Assembly (NCBI GenBank): GCA_025738555.1
Contig: JAOVFP010000018.1
Span: forward strand, 434,001-498,000
Direction of reading: 5' to 3'
DNA from: Cyathus striatus
Lineage: Eukaryota > Basidiomycota > Agaricomycetes > Agaricales > Nidulariaceae
Length of the DNA: 64,000 nt
The notes beneath the pieces were generated by a model. The model ran no database searches. It saw only the letters and a list, made by a program, of their open reading frames with translations, and was not told the origin of the DNA. Of the stretch, positions 35,596 through 48,100 are shown one piece after another. The position numbers and the translations under genes are program-made. Numbering within the stretch: the first letter of the stretch is position 1; each line of letters begins with the position of its first letter.

Positions 35596-38500
35596 TAACA
35601 TATAGTTTTACATGAGTACATTTGTATTATAGAAGTTTACCTTATGATACTTAGAATAAAATAAAGTTTACTTAAAATGTGATAAATTATAGTGAAACTA
35701 AACTAATCATTTAATGCTCTACACAAAATAGTCTACAATTTACAATTTACAACCTACATATACTCATCCTCTTCATTTTCAAATAAATCCCTACTCAACC
35801 TTACCATTCTTTTTTGCTGCTTGTTCAATACATGCTGTGTGTGATAAAACAATATAGCATGCAAAAACCAGTTAAAGTTTGATACAGTCATTCTTTTCAG
35901 TATTGATTCAAATCCACCAAGCCAAGCATTGAGTTGTTCACAAGCCTTTAATAATATTAAAACTTAAAGTACTTAAGCTCACCTGTGTATTAAAAGCTCT
36001 TTTGAAATATGGATTTCCATTATGATCATGATCAATTACTACAAGATTAGGAGCAGAACCATCATTAGGTGCAGGATTGCAGTATGTGTGGCAAAGATCA
36101 TCATCTGCTTTATAGTTTGTATAGTGATAACTGTCAACAACAAATCAACTTGTATTAAGCCAAATATGATGAATGGCATTGTTTAAAATGAAATGAAGAA
36201 CAAGACATGCTTTATCAATGCATATATATGCTGGCTGTAATTCAGGATCAGGAAAAACCATATTTAAAAATTCCAAAATCTGTCTTGAGGATTCAGACTT
36301 GACAAATTTTTTCCATGCAATGACAACACCACATGGAGCACAAATTGTCTCTACACAGTAATAACAGTTTGGAGAAAAGTATGTTTTACAAGTATTAAAA
36401 TCATCATTATTCTGTTCTTCATCATGTGGTTGATTGGTATGATTTATTCTAGGTAGCCAAGACAAATTCTCATTGCGATGTTGTAATGCTTGTCTTAGTC
36501 CAGAAAGACCTGCTGAGCTGTAATTTGAATGGTGTTTATTCCATATTTCTTGATGAGTTTCACATGCTTCAGTACCATGAACCTTCTGTCTGGTACAACC
36601 TTTCACATGACACTTTGCTCCATATTGAGTATTATGATATCCACAGAATACACCACCATGGTGATTGGTCACATTAGCAGAACAGCCTTCCATTGCACAG
36701 TGAACTGGTCCCATTACAACACCATCAATAACAACCATTTTTACCAGAGAAGCTATTTCAGATGCTGCATTATTGTTTATATTATTCATAGTATCTGCAG
36801 TTGATTTATGTGGTTGAGTACACTCTGCACAGCTGTGGTTTTAAGCCACATTTATTCTTCCACTCTCTCCAAGATATTCATATGCTTTTATAGTAACATC
36901 TTTAGTGGATAGACCATCATGAACCACAAATCATTTATGGATGCTGTGTTCACATTGCAAATTTATTCTTCCATAAATGCATCCCAAACTTGTCAGCAAC
37001 TTAATTCATTATTATCACCATAGCTATTGTCCAGAACTCTGCATAAGCAGCAGTAGATGCATGAAAACTATATGTGGCATTCATAACTGCTTTTGAGAAT
37101 ACATGATCTACCCATAAATGTGTCCCAATTTTAACATAGCGTGCATTATTCAAATATTCTGTCTGGGGCTCTTGACCATTAATATTAATACACTTATGAT
37201 CTGCATAGTAAATTGTATTACAATTTGAACAACAACCAGTTAATATATATGTGTTGTAGTACAATTTTGTTCCTTCAATTAAAGTAACTTTCAGAATATC
37301 AGAATATTTTGAATTTTGTCTTAATGAATGACCTTCACATGATACTGTAACACATTGCATAGATGTTGGGCATATAAGAGATACAGGGGTAATTTTTTTC
37401 TCAGAAATAGGGCCAAGTTCCTGGATAAGTCCATCATCATCATAAGGATGCAGCTTTAAAAATTTTGCAAATTTATCCAGCTTAATTGCAATTTCAGAAA
37501 TTATTTCATCATTATTAACCATGGTTGGAATCTGATTTTCTGAAAATAAATACTTTGTTTTATCACCAAGAGCAGTTTGAACAGTAATTGCTAAAACATT
37601 CATCCAACTTGAGATTTGAGTTCTTCTTTGGTCATTTCCTTCACAATGCTGCTGCCTTGCATGCAGATTTAGCAATTCAACATTTTTTGTTAATGTAAAT
37701 AGCAGAAATAAAACAGTTGATAGGCATATTTTTGAACCAAATGTTTCTTGAATGAATGAACTGAATTTTGCAAACTTCAGCATAGGAAATTCTTGTTCAG
37801 GCCCAATACCATAAGCCATAGGTAAATATGCAAATGCAATCAACCAGTAATATTGCATCACTATTGAATAATAGATTTGAAGCAGCCATACACAAGTATA
37901 CAGAAAACTAAAAGTACATTGGATACAAATTTAAAAGCAAAAATTGCTATCTTTCACAACTTTACTTACTTATTCTTTATACCAGATTCCTTCTTACTCT
38001 TTCCCCCCTCTGCTTTCTGCTTTCCCTTTCCAGCACTAATACCTTTCTTTTTCTTAATCCAGTTTTCCAAGTCTGCCCTAGTGAATCCTGCAGTCTTCTC
38101 CAATCCCCATAACTCATGAATTGCCTTATTATCAGGTGGAGTTGCACTACTCAACCACTCCTCCATGTCAGGATAGTTAGATATGAATTTAAGAGCTTTG
38201 TCCCAATGATGCCAAGCAGTTCCAGCAGCTCCAAACATTGTGTGTAAGTCTTTTTTAATTGGCTTATCCATATCAGAGGGCCACATTTGAGGGTTTGATT
38301 CAACCAACTGCTTAACTCATTGAACCTCTTGGTATATTTTCCATGCCATCTGAATAGACCAGTTCTTATGACCAAGAAGAGACTTATCCACCTTATAAAT
38401 GGATATAATAAGTTCTTGTTTCTTAGTGAGTCCATCAGGAATATCAAGATTCTCATCAGTAACACCAGAACCAGAGGCATTTTCACTGCTCTTAGTAGTT

Positions 38501-39793
38501 GTTGATGATCCAAAGAAACTGCCCACACTTCTTGCTAAGTGGAAGTTTACAGTTTCTTTCACAGAAATCTAAGAAATTATGAGAAATTAGATATGAGTAT
38601 AAGTGAAAATAACATTACAGCAGCAAGATATAACACCAGATCATTCATTCAAGAAGTCCACTGAATAGTAACAGTGCTCTCAATATCATTGAAATGTCCA
38701 AATATTATCCAAGTATCGCACTCAGTGTCAAAGTTCATAATAAGCCTATTTTGAACAATTTAATGTTAGTCAAGTAATAACATTAAGTCAAAGTTAATCT
38801 TACATTTAATGATGGGCATTCTTTTTGCAACAGAGTCCAGTACAGATTTAAGGCAAGAGTTTACTGTGGTTGGCACAGCTTGAGGAGGTGCTTCAGTATT
38901 CAACAAGGTTGGGTTAAACTTAGGAGAATCATCAGAGACTGATGTAGACAAACCCCTGAGGGTCTACAACCATAGAAGTTATTTCCCTGAGCTCTACTCT
39001 GGAATATGCCTCCTACAAATTTATTTCAGAACTTCTATTACCAAGAAAAAATAATAAGAAATACCAGTAGTTCTGGATGCACCCTTTAAATTTTCCTTTG
39101 TATGTACAGTATCAGAAGCTAATGTGGAGTCTATAAATATTTTAGAAAAGGTACAAATAAAAATATAGCACATACCAATATCTATTGTGCCTATGTCTTC
39201 CTCCTCAATCTGAGCCAAGCTACTGTTGTTCTCATCTAAAACCATATCTTCTCTTTCTTCTACATCATCATTACCATCATAGTCATTATCATTGCTATCA
39301 CCATCTTTATCTTCTATATTGTCTTCATTTTCCTCATTATTATCCTGAGTTATGCCTTCAGTCTCACTGGCATGTTCAACTTCAGAGTTATTGTCCCCAG
39401 AATCACTTGATTGGCTTGGGGTTGTAGTCAAGACTCCAGAAGTGCCAGTGATCTCAGAAGTGCCAGTAATCTAACAAGTGCCAGTAATCTCAGAAGTGCC
39501 AGCAATCTCAGAAGTGCTAGTAATCTCAGAAGCCCTAGAAATCTCAGAGGCACCAGCAGTCTTAGGCTGCATAGGTGGTGCAATAGAAATTGACATTTCT
39601 TGAAGTTTCTTCATAGCACTAAAATTATTGCATTAGGAAAATCTAGTGCAACAAAATATATACTTATGCCTTGGATTTCTCTTTGTTGGCTGCATTGCTT
39701 GCAGCTTCGTCTTCCTTATCCTTATCACCAGTGGTTTTACTTAAAATTTAAGTCAGATATTGAACTTTGAATAATAACTACAATAGCTGATAC

Positions 39794-39993
39794 TATAGCA
39801 GTTAGCACAATAAAGAGGGGGGTAAAATACTAAGGTATTGTATTGATTTTCCTACTGCTTATATGTCTACACAGTAAGTAACTAGAACTATCTACTGTGT
39901 ACTTCAATATGCTATCTAGATTGTTCCACATTGTTCTGATATGTTCTCCATCATTCTTGTAAGTACTGTAATATTCAATTAATTTCTACAACA
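39794..39993 (-). repeat. 3' LTR of the Copia element
   Basis: 200 bp, plus-strand TATAGCAGTTAGCAC to TTCTACAACA. Intact copy of the LTR that is interrupted at 42,505-43,875. Confidence 0.9.
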
Positions 39994-42415
39994 CTCCCTC
40001 TGAGTTGAGTATTACACCAATTCCATAAGTCAAATCTTGTTGTAACAGGTGTGAGAGTCCTTTTGTAAATAAGTCTGCTAGGTTCTCACATGATGGAATG
40101 TACTTGAGGGTTAGAGTTCCAGCATCGACATGATTGTGTAAAAAATGTAATGAAATGTCAATATGCTTAGTTCTTGAGTGGAACTTCAGGTGATGAGCAA
40201 TTGCAATTGCCACCTGGTTGTCTGAATATATCATTGATGGCATGGGTTGATCTATTCCAAGTTCCCTGAATAGAGAGCAGTACCAAAGTACCTGCTTTGA
40301 TGAGTGAACAGCAGCAGTGTACTTCGCCTCTGCAGTGGATAGGGCAGTGGTTGTCTGCTTCTTTGCACTATGATCTTGATTTTAAATCATGCACTGAGTT
40401 GTTCCTCAATTTGCTTGCATTCAGTGATATTGGACATAAAAGTGATTAAGTCATTGACTCAAACTAGGACATAACTTGATTTATCTCCATTGATGCACTT
40501 GAAGCAGCAATAATTGCTCTTCAACTTCTCAAAACCTATTTCCTTCATTGCTCTGCTAAACTCCTTGTTCCATGCATTACCAGCCTGCTTTAATCCATAC
40601 AGGGCTTTCTTTAATTTGCAAACTCAGCTGGTTCCATCTTCAAATCCTGTAGGTTGCCTTTGCTACAAGTCTGGCTTTGTATTTTACTGGAATTGTAGGA
40701 TATTCGTCCTTCTTAGTGAATACCCAACAATTTCCTATGGCTTCTTTTCCCTGTAGTAAGTCAACAAGTTCCCAAGTACCCATTTCCTCCAACTGATTTA
40801 GTTCTTCATGAATAGCTGCTTCCCAGTTCTGTTTGTCTGCACTACTTAGTGCTTCTTCAACAGATTTCGGAGTTTCGTAATTTAAGCCTTCATCTAACAT
40901 TCCAGAGTGCAGTTTCTGAAGAGCCTCTTCGAATATCTGGTCCCTGGTGCTGAAGGTGAGATTGGTACATTGATTCTGTATTGATTTCATTGCTGATGAT
41001 GTTGTAGGACTATTATCACTGTTTCCTGGCATGAATCTTCAAGCTGGCTTGTGTGCACACTTTGCAACTTCTAGATGGGAATGTTGACTCATCTATGGTA
41101 AGTCCATCAACCATCCCTTGCTTCTTCAGGGTCTCTAATCCTGACATTGACAGATGGCCAAATCTTCGGTGCCATTCATCCCAAGATAGCTTCTTCATAG
41201 TGGAAAGGTTTGCATGGTCATTTCCAGTTAATTCAGCTCTTGCCTCAAGTAAGAATAATCTATTTACTTTTCTTCCTGTCCCAATGAGCTGATTATTTCT
41301 ATTCCTCAATTCACAGACTCCATTATTGGATGAAACTTTACCACCAGCATCATCAAAATGCAATTGTAATAACAAACAGTTTGGGGCTTCTGGTACATGA
41401 AGAACATCTTGCAAAATATGTTTCACTGATTTTCCTTCAACAGTGGATTTAATTTGCCAATATTCAATAAAAGCATTGCACATACCACAGATGTGGGAAG
41501 TTGTTCCAGAGTCCAATAGCCAATCATACTTCGAAAAATTCTGTCCATCCTTAATATGGTAAGCTGTGTCTTGTAGTCCCAAATTAATTGAGTCCTGTGT
41601 CTGATTAGTGCAATTCCTATTTCCCTGCCACTTAGGTCCTTGTCCCTCTTTGCTGCCACCTTTAGCCCAGCAGTCTTTAAACATGTGACCTTTCTTATGA
41701 CAATTATAGCATTCCTTGTCTTTGTCCCAAGTATTCTTGCTGTAATTTCCTTTGGCCTGTAAAGTAACACCTGTAGAAGTATATGAGTCTCCATTTCTAT
41801 CATTGCGATGTCGAAATTCATCTAATAAAATTGCAACAAATTCATGTAAAGTAATGGTAGGTTTATTTCCACTGGAACCAAGATAAGAGGAGGTGTAGTT
41901 GTCCCAACTCTCAGGAAGGGATGTGATTAATATCATAAGAAAATCACCATCTTCAACCTTATGTCCCATGAGAGCTAACTGTTCCTGTAATTTCCTCAAA
42001 TTAGATATATGTTCCACCATGTCAAAACCTTCTTTGGCCTGTGCACAATACATTGCACACCATGTTGCTAGAATTCCTAAAGTCCCCTTAGATTCCTTGA
42101 CCTGTGAGAGTTGTTTTCACATTTGGCTTACTGTCTCAGCACCACTGATGTGGATCATTTTGGCATCTCTGATGGCCAACTCAATTCGAGTTCAAGCTTT
42201 TGAGTCCTTCTTTTTCCATTTGTTTATCACTTTAGTTTCTTTGTCAGTCAGCTTACTATCTTCCTTAGGCTTCGGTGGAGCTGTGCTCTCACCAATAAAA
42301 TCCTCAAGATCTGAATCCCTCAGCACAGCAAGCATCTGTTGCTTCCAGGGCATTCAATTATTGCCATTCAGCATCTCCATATGGTAAGTCCCTGAATTAC
42401 TTTGTTCTGACATGT
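39994..42415 (-). pseudogene. Copia gag-pol remnant
   Basis: Order on the minus strand: gag from MSEQSNSGTYHMEML (about 42,412), with zinc knuckle CYNCHKKGHMFKDC (about 41,700), protease WLLDSGTTSHIC (about 41,490), and the pre-integrase box WHRRFGHLSMSGLETLKKQG (about 41,150). Near 41,016-41,035 the integrase core is missing and the sequence jumps to the start of reverse transcriptase (WEAAIHEELNQLEEMGTWEL). The polymerase motif normally YVDD reads VNDL beside a stop (about 40,460). RNase H ends with YSDNQVAIAIAHH and HSRTKHIDISLHFL (40,240-40,100). Several stops replace expected W or R codons. It cannot encode a working polyprotein; usual length is about 1,300 residues or more. Confidence 0.9.
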
Positions 42416-42504
42416 CACACAATTGCAATAACGATTTTTGAGGTCTTTGATGTGCAGGTGAGTATTTCTTCTTGTATATTTAGTTATGGCCTGGGCCCAT
42501 AATC

Positions 42505-43875
42505 TATAGCAGTTAGTGCAATAAAGAGGGGGGTAAAATACTAAGGTATTGTATTGATTTTCCTACTGCTTATATGTCTACACAGTAAGTAACTAGAACT
42601 ATTGTTGAGTCTCACAACGAGTTTAAGTAATACTTAAATACTTAGAATGTAAAATCCCAAATATAATAATAAACTTAAATTCTGAGGTGCAAGTTCAGTA
42701 AGTTTGAGGGACACAATTGTATCAATTCCAAAATTAAAACAAGTTATTTTTAGATCAAATGAACTCAGGCTATTTTCAGTTTGCATCAAGGTATTCAGAT
42801 TTCAGTTCAAGTAGTAAACTAGGTATGTATGTCTCGGTATCAAAATGTCTCATAAATATTTCTGAATCTCATCTGTTATACACCTTATCAGTGGGAGGGA
42901 AGAATGCCTGGCAGTTCCTGCCTTATTTCTTCCCTCTTCTGCTACTATATACATTTTTCATATCTACTTACTTACAAATTGTGTAGTAATAAAATATGAT
43001 TTATCTTCCAGATATTTCACCGGTCCATGTATAAGGCAATGCTGTGTCAGCACTCAGACAGTGGTCAGCCAATTGTGCACATATACCAATGCACCCCCTT
43101 TCTGCAATGCATGATTGTTTTGAGCATCTCATTAGTTACCTTCCTAATTGAGTAATCAGCCAATGTGGCAGCCCCAGCTGCTTGCATCAATTTCAATTAT
43201 ACCAGCCCCTCAGGTCAGGTTGCCACTTCCACATGAACTCCTGACCGTTGGGGTACTCATTCTCATTCCATTCTTTCCTCCTTTCCCCACTTCTTGCACT
43301 CTCCCTCTCTGTCTCACTGTCTTATTGTTCCATTGTCTCATTGTTGTCCTTCAAGTTCACTAGGTCTCTTGTTTTGGTGGGATCCAGACATATGTCTCAG
43401 GGTCTTGGTAAGTCCATGTTCCATTAATCCTACACTTCATATCACATACTGACTTTGTCATTTAGTCATATTTATCTAGTTTCTGGGCTTTTGGTACTCA
43501 TGTATAGAATGCAACATCATGGTTATTAGGAGGTAAAGTAATAGGTTTTTATGTCTGTTTTTTAAAGTGTTTTAAACCAGTACTAATGCAGAGTTATATG
43601 TTTTTAATAGATTTTATTTTATCCCTTGTTTGATTATGGGAGGCAGTGCAGGAACTCAGCCCCTCCCTGCTGTTTCCTTTGCTTGATGTGTTTGGTACTG
43701 TTGTCTCGAAATTGAGACATAAAGAAGATTTTAAAATTGGGTACATCGTATTCTTGTACATGCATATCACTATCTACTGTGTACTTCAATATGTTATCTA
43801 GATCATTCCACATTGTTCTGATATGTTCTCCATCATTCTTGTAAGTACTGTAATATTCAATTAATTTCTACAACA
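42505..43875 (-). repeat. 5' LTR of the Copia element, split by a nested insertion
   Basis: 42,505-42,602 and 43,770-43,875 together rebuild the 200-bp LTR seen intact at 39,794-39,993, with CTAT duplicated at the break. Confidence 0.9.
42603..43769. mobile_element. Nested solo LTR or similar, 1,167 bp
   Basis: Begins TGTTGAGTCTCACAACGAG and ends GCATATCA (TG...CA), flanked by CTAT (42,599-42,602 and 43,770-43,773). It has no coding sequence and no internal LTR pair, as expected for a solo LTR. If the end is set one base earlier the duplication becomes ACTAT. Superfamily is unknown. Confidence 0.7.
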
Positions 43876-44318
43876 GATACATACCACCCACCTCTCCCTC
43901 TTCATTTCCCACCTCTTCCCCTCCCACCTCTTTTCTTTCCCTGCTTTTCACTGTTATCCACTGTTTCTTCATCAGCTGTGGTATCTACAGTAGATTGTGA
44001 ATGTTTGCAGCCTTTAGAGGCAGGTGGCTCAGTGCAAGTCAAACCACTGCGAGAAGTTGGTGGTGAGACTGGGGTATTATTGCTTTTTTGCTGTTTTGAG
44101 ATGGCATATTTGTCAAAAACACAGAGTACAGTCATCAACCATTATATGTGACAACAAAACTTGAACTTGTGATTCCACATTATCTAGCACACACCCTACT
44201 ATAAAAATTGTACATATGAATAGATATAATCATATAGAATCACTTTGTATAATTTTTACCATGCTGTGTTTTAGTAGGGAATGAACATTCACAAATGGTT
44301 GAGAGGACTCAGTAATTT

Positions 44319-44475
44319 ACACTCCCCCAAGAGGTCTGTATGGATCCATGCAGATTCCATGTGGATCTGTACAGAGACTATTTTTATTATTATAGGTGAT
44401 AATTCTGTGCATGTTCCATACATATTCTGCATGGATTCTGTGTAGATTTATGCAGAATCTGTAAGATCTGTTTAA
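44319..44475. repeat. Palindromic oligomer island (GGATCTGT type) with C-run end
   Basis: TTTACACTCCCCC, then inverted words AGGTCTGTATGGATCC, ATGCAGATTCCATGTGGATC and GCATGGATTCTGTG to about 44,475. The word set is close to that at 21,705-21,860, in the opposite orientation. No tRNA-like head found next to it. Confidence 0.5.
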
Positions 44476-44582
44476 TACCTTAATTTTCCTGTTTAAAATC
44501 TCAATGAACACTACAAAAACTGTTAATTCATAATCATTTCTACCTATACTTGGCTAAAATGTGAAGCTATGTATGTATTTTT

Positions 44583-44905
44583 TTAAAGAACAATATCATC
44601 AGCTGGAAAACTATCATTATCATCATTATCTACTACATCACCTTGCACTTCAATATCAGTAACTTCCTGTCTCTTTCTTTTTTCCTGCCTTTGTATAACA
44701 TGTTTGCTATGATAAAATAACATGGCATGCAGAAACCAATCAAAGTTATGTGGTGTCATTTTTTTTTAAAATGGATTCAAAGCCACCAAGCCAAGCATTG
44801 AGCTGTTCACATGCCTATTATTAAGAAGTAGTTATTAAAACATTTTATATCATTATTATATATGCTCTTACCTGTGTATTAAAAGCTCTTTTCAAATAAG
44901 GATGG
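44583..44905 (-). pseudogene. KDZ copy 4, 3' end fragment
   Basis: Repeats the last exon and part of the preceding exon of KDZ copy 3 (45,126-45,440), with the same ending DIVL and the segment ACEQLNAWLGGFES. It breaks at TTCAAATAAGGA (44,903). A 220-bp unrelated spacer separates it from copy 3. It is a partial tandem duplicate or the stump of another copy. Confidence 0.8.
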
Positions 44906-45125
44906 ATTCCTTACAGATTTTGTGAAGAATTCTTCATTTATGGAACTTTACCAGCTTCAAATGTCAATTTATTTTACCACATCCTCTGATACCTTTTCTG
45001 GTGCATCACTACCACATTTTACCACACCTCAAACCCTTTTCTAAACAAACCAAACAATATTAGCTGAAGTATAACTGTACTGTATGTGCTACCAGATGTG
45101 ATTACAAATACATGAGTTTAGTTAT

Positions 45126-48100
45126 TTAGAGAACAATATCTTCTGCTGGAAAGTCATCATTCTCTGCTACATCTTCTTCCACTTCCATTCCATTAGCTTC
45201 TTGTCTTCTTCTTCTTGCTTGCCTATCTATAACATTCTTACTGTGATAAAACAACATGGTATGTAAAAACCAATCAAAATTGCTTGGAGTCATTTTTTTT
45301 AAAGTAGATTCAAAGCCACCAAGCCAAGCATTGAGCTGTTCACATGCCTATAACAAGTAGTAGTTTTAAAAATATTTTGAAACAATTATAATATGTATCT
45401 TACCTGTGTATTAAAAGCTCTTTTCAAATATGGATTTCCATTATTGTCAACATCAGTTACAACCAGATTTGGAGCAGATCCATCTAGTGGGGCTGGATTG
45501 CAGAATATTCTGCAGAGGAAGTCTTTAACTCTGTGATTTGTGTAATGATAGCTATCTACACTAAATCTTGTAGTTTTTTTCCAGGTTTCCCATTGCTCTC
45601 TTCTTGCTTCATTAAGAAGATATCTTAGTACCAGACATGCCTTATCAATGCATACATAATCTGGCCTGGACTCTTCAGTAGGAAATACTTCCTCCAAAAA
45701 TTTCATAATATTGGATGGTGATTCTGCTCCCTCAAATTTTGTCCAGGCAATAACAACACCACAAGGTGCACATATTGTTTCCACACAGTAGAATTTACCT
45801 GGAGTAAAGTAATTCTTTACTTTATTATTTGGTGACTGTTGTTCATCATGTGGCTGAACATTTCTTGGTCTAACTGTATTCCATGGGAGCTGTTCTCCTG
45901 GATGCTGAAGCATTCGTCTTACACCAGCATGATGAGAAGTGTTATGAGTTGATTGAAATCTCTTCCACTCCTCTTGGTGATTATTACATGCCTGAGTACC
46001 CTGCTTCTTCATGTTAGTGCACTCTTGAACATGACAACATGTACCATAAAAGGCTTCATGTACTTCACAGAAAACTCCTGCACATGCATTATGTAACTCA
46101 CTTGTACATCCTTCAAATGCACAATGTGTTGGACCCATCATGATACCATCTAATACAACCATCTTAACCGGAGCATATTCATTCTCATTTGTTGTTGCAT
46201 TATTATTTTCTATATCTTCTACTGCTCTTTGTATGTTTACTGAGTTCATATCCTCCTGTGTACTTTCAGATTGTACAAGATCAGGAACTACTCTGTTTTC
46301 ATCAACTCCTACCACACCAGCAGAGTCAACATCTGATATTGCATTGGACTTGCTTCTATAAGCATGTGTGCACTCAGAACATGTGTGCTTATCTGCAGAT
46401 CAAATAATTCCCTTATCACCAAGTAAAGAAAATGCTTCACATGTAAGATTATCAATTGAGAGACCATCTTCTACTTCCAAATTTATGTCTCTTGAAGAGG
46501 CCAAAGCTCTAACAGTTTCTTGAATAAATGCTTGCCAAATTTGTCTGTGAGTGATACTCTGTTCATCAGAAAAGCTATTGTTCCAAAATTCTGTATAAGC
46601 AGCAGCTGATGCATGAAAACTATAAATTGCATTTACAGCTGCATTTGAAAATGTTCTGTCCACCCACAGTGACTGTCCTACCTTCACATACTTTGCAGAA
46701 TTAAGGTACACTCTGGTATTTTTTTTATTTGGAATTGAAACTTTCTCTCTGTCAGCAGAGTATTGTGTTTTGCATCTGTTGCATATTCCTGTAAGTACTT
46801 GAACATTATTTACAGTTTCAGTACCCCAAATTAATGTAACTGAAGGTATATCCCTTGCAGTTGTTGATAAGTGCAATGCTAATGAGAGGCATGTATTTGT
46901 TACACATACAGCAGTTACAGGGCAAATAACAAATGAGGGTGAAATCTCTTTATGAGATACTACTTTTAAATTTCCTTTAAATCTTCCAGATGATCCAATT
47001 GGATTAAGTTTTAGAGTTTTCATCAAGCTATCTAAGCTCAATGCTAAAACTGTATCCCTTTCATCATTAGGCTCATCTTTAAATAATTTGTTACATCTCT
47101 CTCCAAGATGAACTTGCAATGCTCTAAATAAAGTGAGCATCCAAGCAGTCATTTGTACATTGTTTTCCTCTGGATACCTAGGATTGAATTGCCTTGCATG
47201 AAGACTTAATAAGTCACAATTATGTGTGACTGTAAAAAGTATTGCCAAAGCTGTTGACAGGGAAATTTCAGAACTATAATTGCTACTAATAAATTTGCTG
47301 AAAGTTTTAAATGGAATATCAGGAAGGGCTGCATGTTTGCTGAAACTCCTGGCAACATTATTAAAATAATCCAAATGCGTAAATTTGTAGTTTTATTCCC
47401 ACATTGTATCCAATTATTAAGTGTCAATATTATGGTGAACATGAGAATAAATTCCATTAGCATGGAACTTAGACTTAGAAAACCATACAGGACACTTTGC
47501 TTGTGAAGGAGGAAATGCATAAGGATTTGACATATCAAATATAATACAGAGATTGGAAATGTATACCAAACAGACATTCAAAACTAAATCAACTTACTCT
47601 TTAGCTTTCTTCTTATTTGTCTTCTTAACTTCTAAAGTCTTTCCTTTACCTTTACTCTTTCCCTTCTCTTTCTCACTCTGTTTTCCTTTCAACAGAAACC
47701 TTGATAAATGTCATTGACTTCATGTTTGATACTTGGAGATATGTTGGATCAGCATTTGAAATATATAAGTATACAGTTCCCTTTATATGTTCTAGATAGA
47801 TTGGCTGCTCCTCAATGTTCTCAAAGTCAGCATTATTATATACATTTCCTTGAGCATGATGACACATAAATCCACCTTAGTAGCATGTTAAAATTTATTA
47901 TTCTCCTTATAACAGAAAAAAAAACTTACCAGTAACACAAGAGGATCCCTGTAAATTATAGACCTTATTTCTTGGTGGTGATGCCATGTGGGTATCACCT
48001 ATATAATTTCCTTTGCTCTGCTGAATCTCACTACTCATATGTACATCATTATTCTCATTGCTTTGGATGCAAGTAGTACCCTCAGTGCTCTTATTGAAAA

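Larger units (their letters stand above)
39794..43875 (-). mobile_element. Copia LTR retrotransposon, inactive
   Basis: Flanked by the 5-bp target duplication GATAC (39,789-39,793 and 43,876-43,880). Both LTRs are about 200 bp, starting TGTTGTAG and ending CTATA on the minus strand, with about five mismatches between them by eye, so insertion is fairly recent. The 5' LTR (right side) is split by a solo LTR. The element sits in an intron or exon of KDZ copy 2. It has gag, protease and parts of reverse transcriptase and RNase H, but not the integrase core. Confidence 0.92.
35754..44138 (-). pseudogene. KDZ copy 2, transposase interrupted by a Copia element
   Basis: Same gene layout as copy 1. 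The 5' exon (44,138-43,902) has CTEPPASKGCKHSQST and ends in RGGRGRGGK. The acidic exons (39,431-39,180) include NNEENEDNIEDKDGDSNDND, and 39,440-39,560 holds an 18-bp repeat coding for EITGTS-like hexapeptides. The block ending in GKGKQKAEGG (to 37,966) splices in frame to 37,861. CxC5 (TGCCSNCNTIYYADHK) and CxC6 (CHVKGCTRQ, ACETHQEIW) are present, then YICIDKACLVLH, VVDSYHYTNY, and the end YHTQHVLNKQQKRM, stop at 35,754. Defects: TGA at 36,145 where other copies have R (CGA), a stop near 36,841, a damaged 36,890-37,000 segment, and the Copia insertion at 39,794-43,875. Confidence 0.85.

Noticed and set aside
10815..37966. KDZ copies 1-3 as two-gene elements with a separate upstream companion ORF ending in a Lys-rich tail
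   Set aside because: In copies 1 and 2 a good splice donor lies just before the apparent stop, and an acceptor gives an open frame into the downstream part, so it is one spliced gene.
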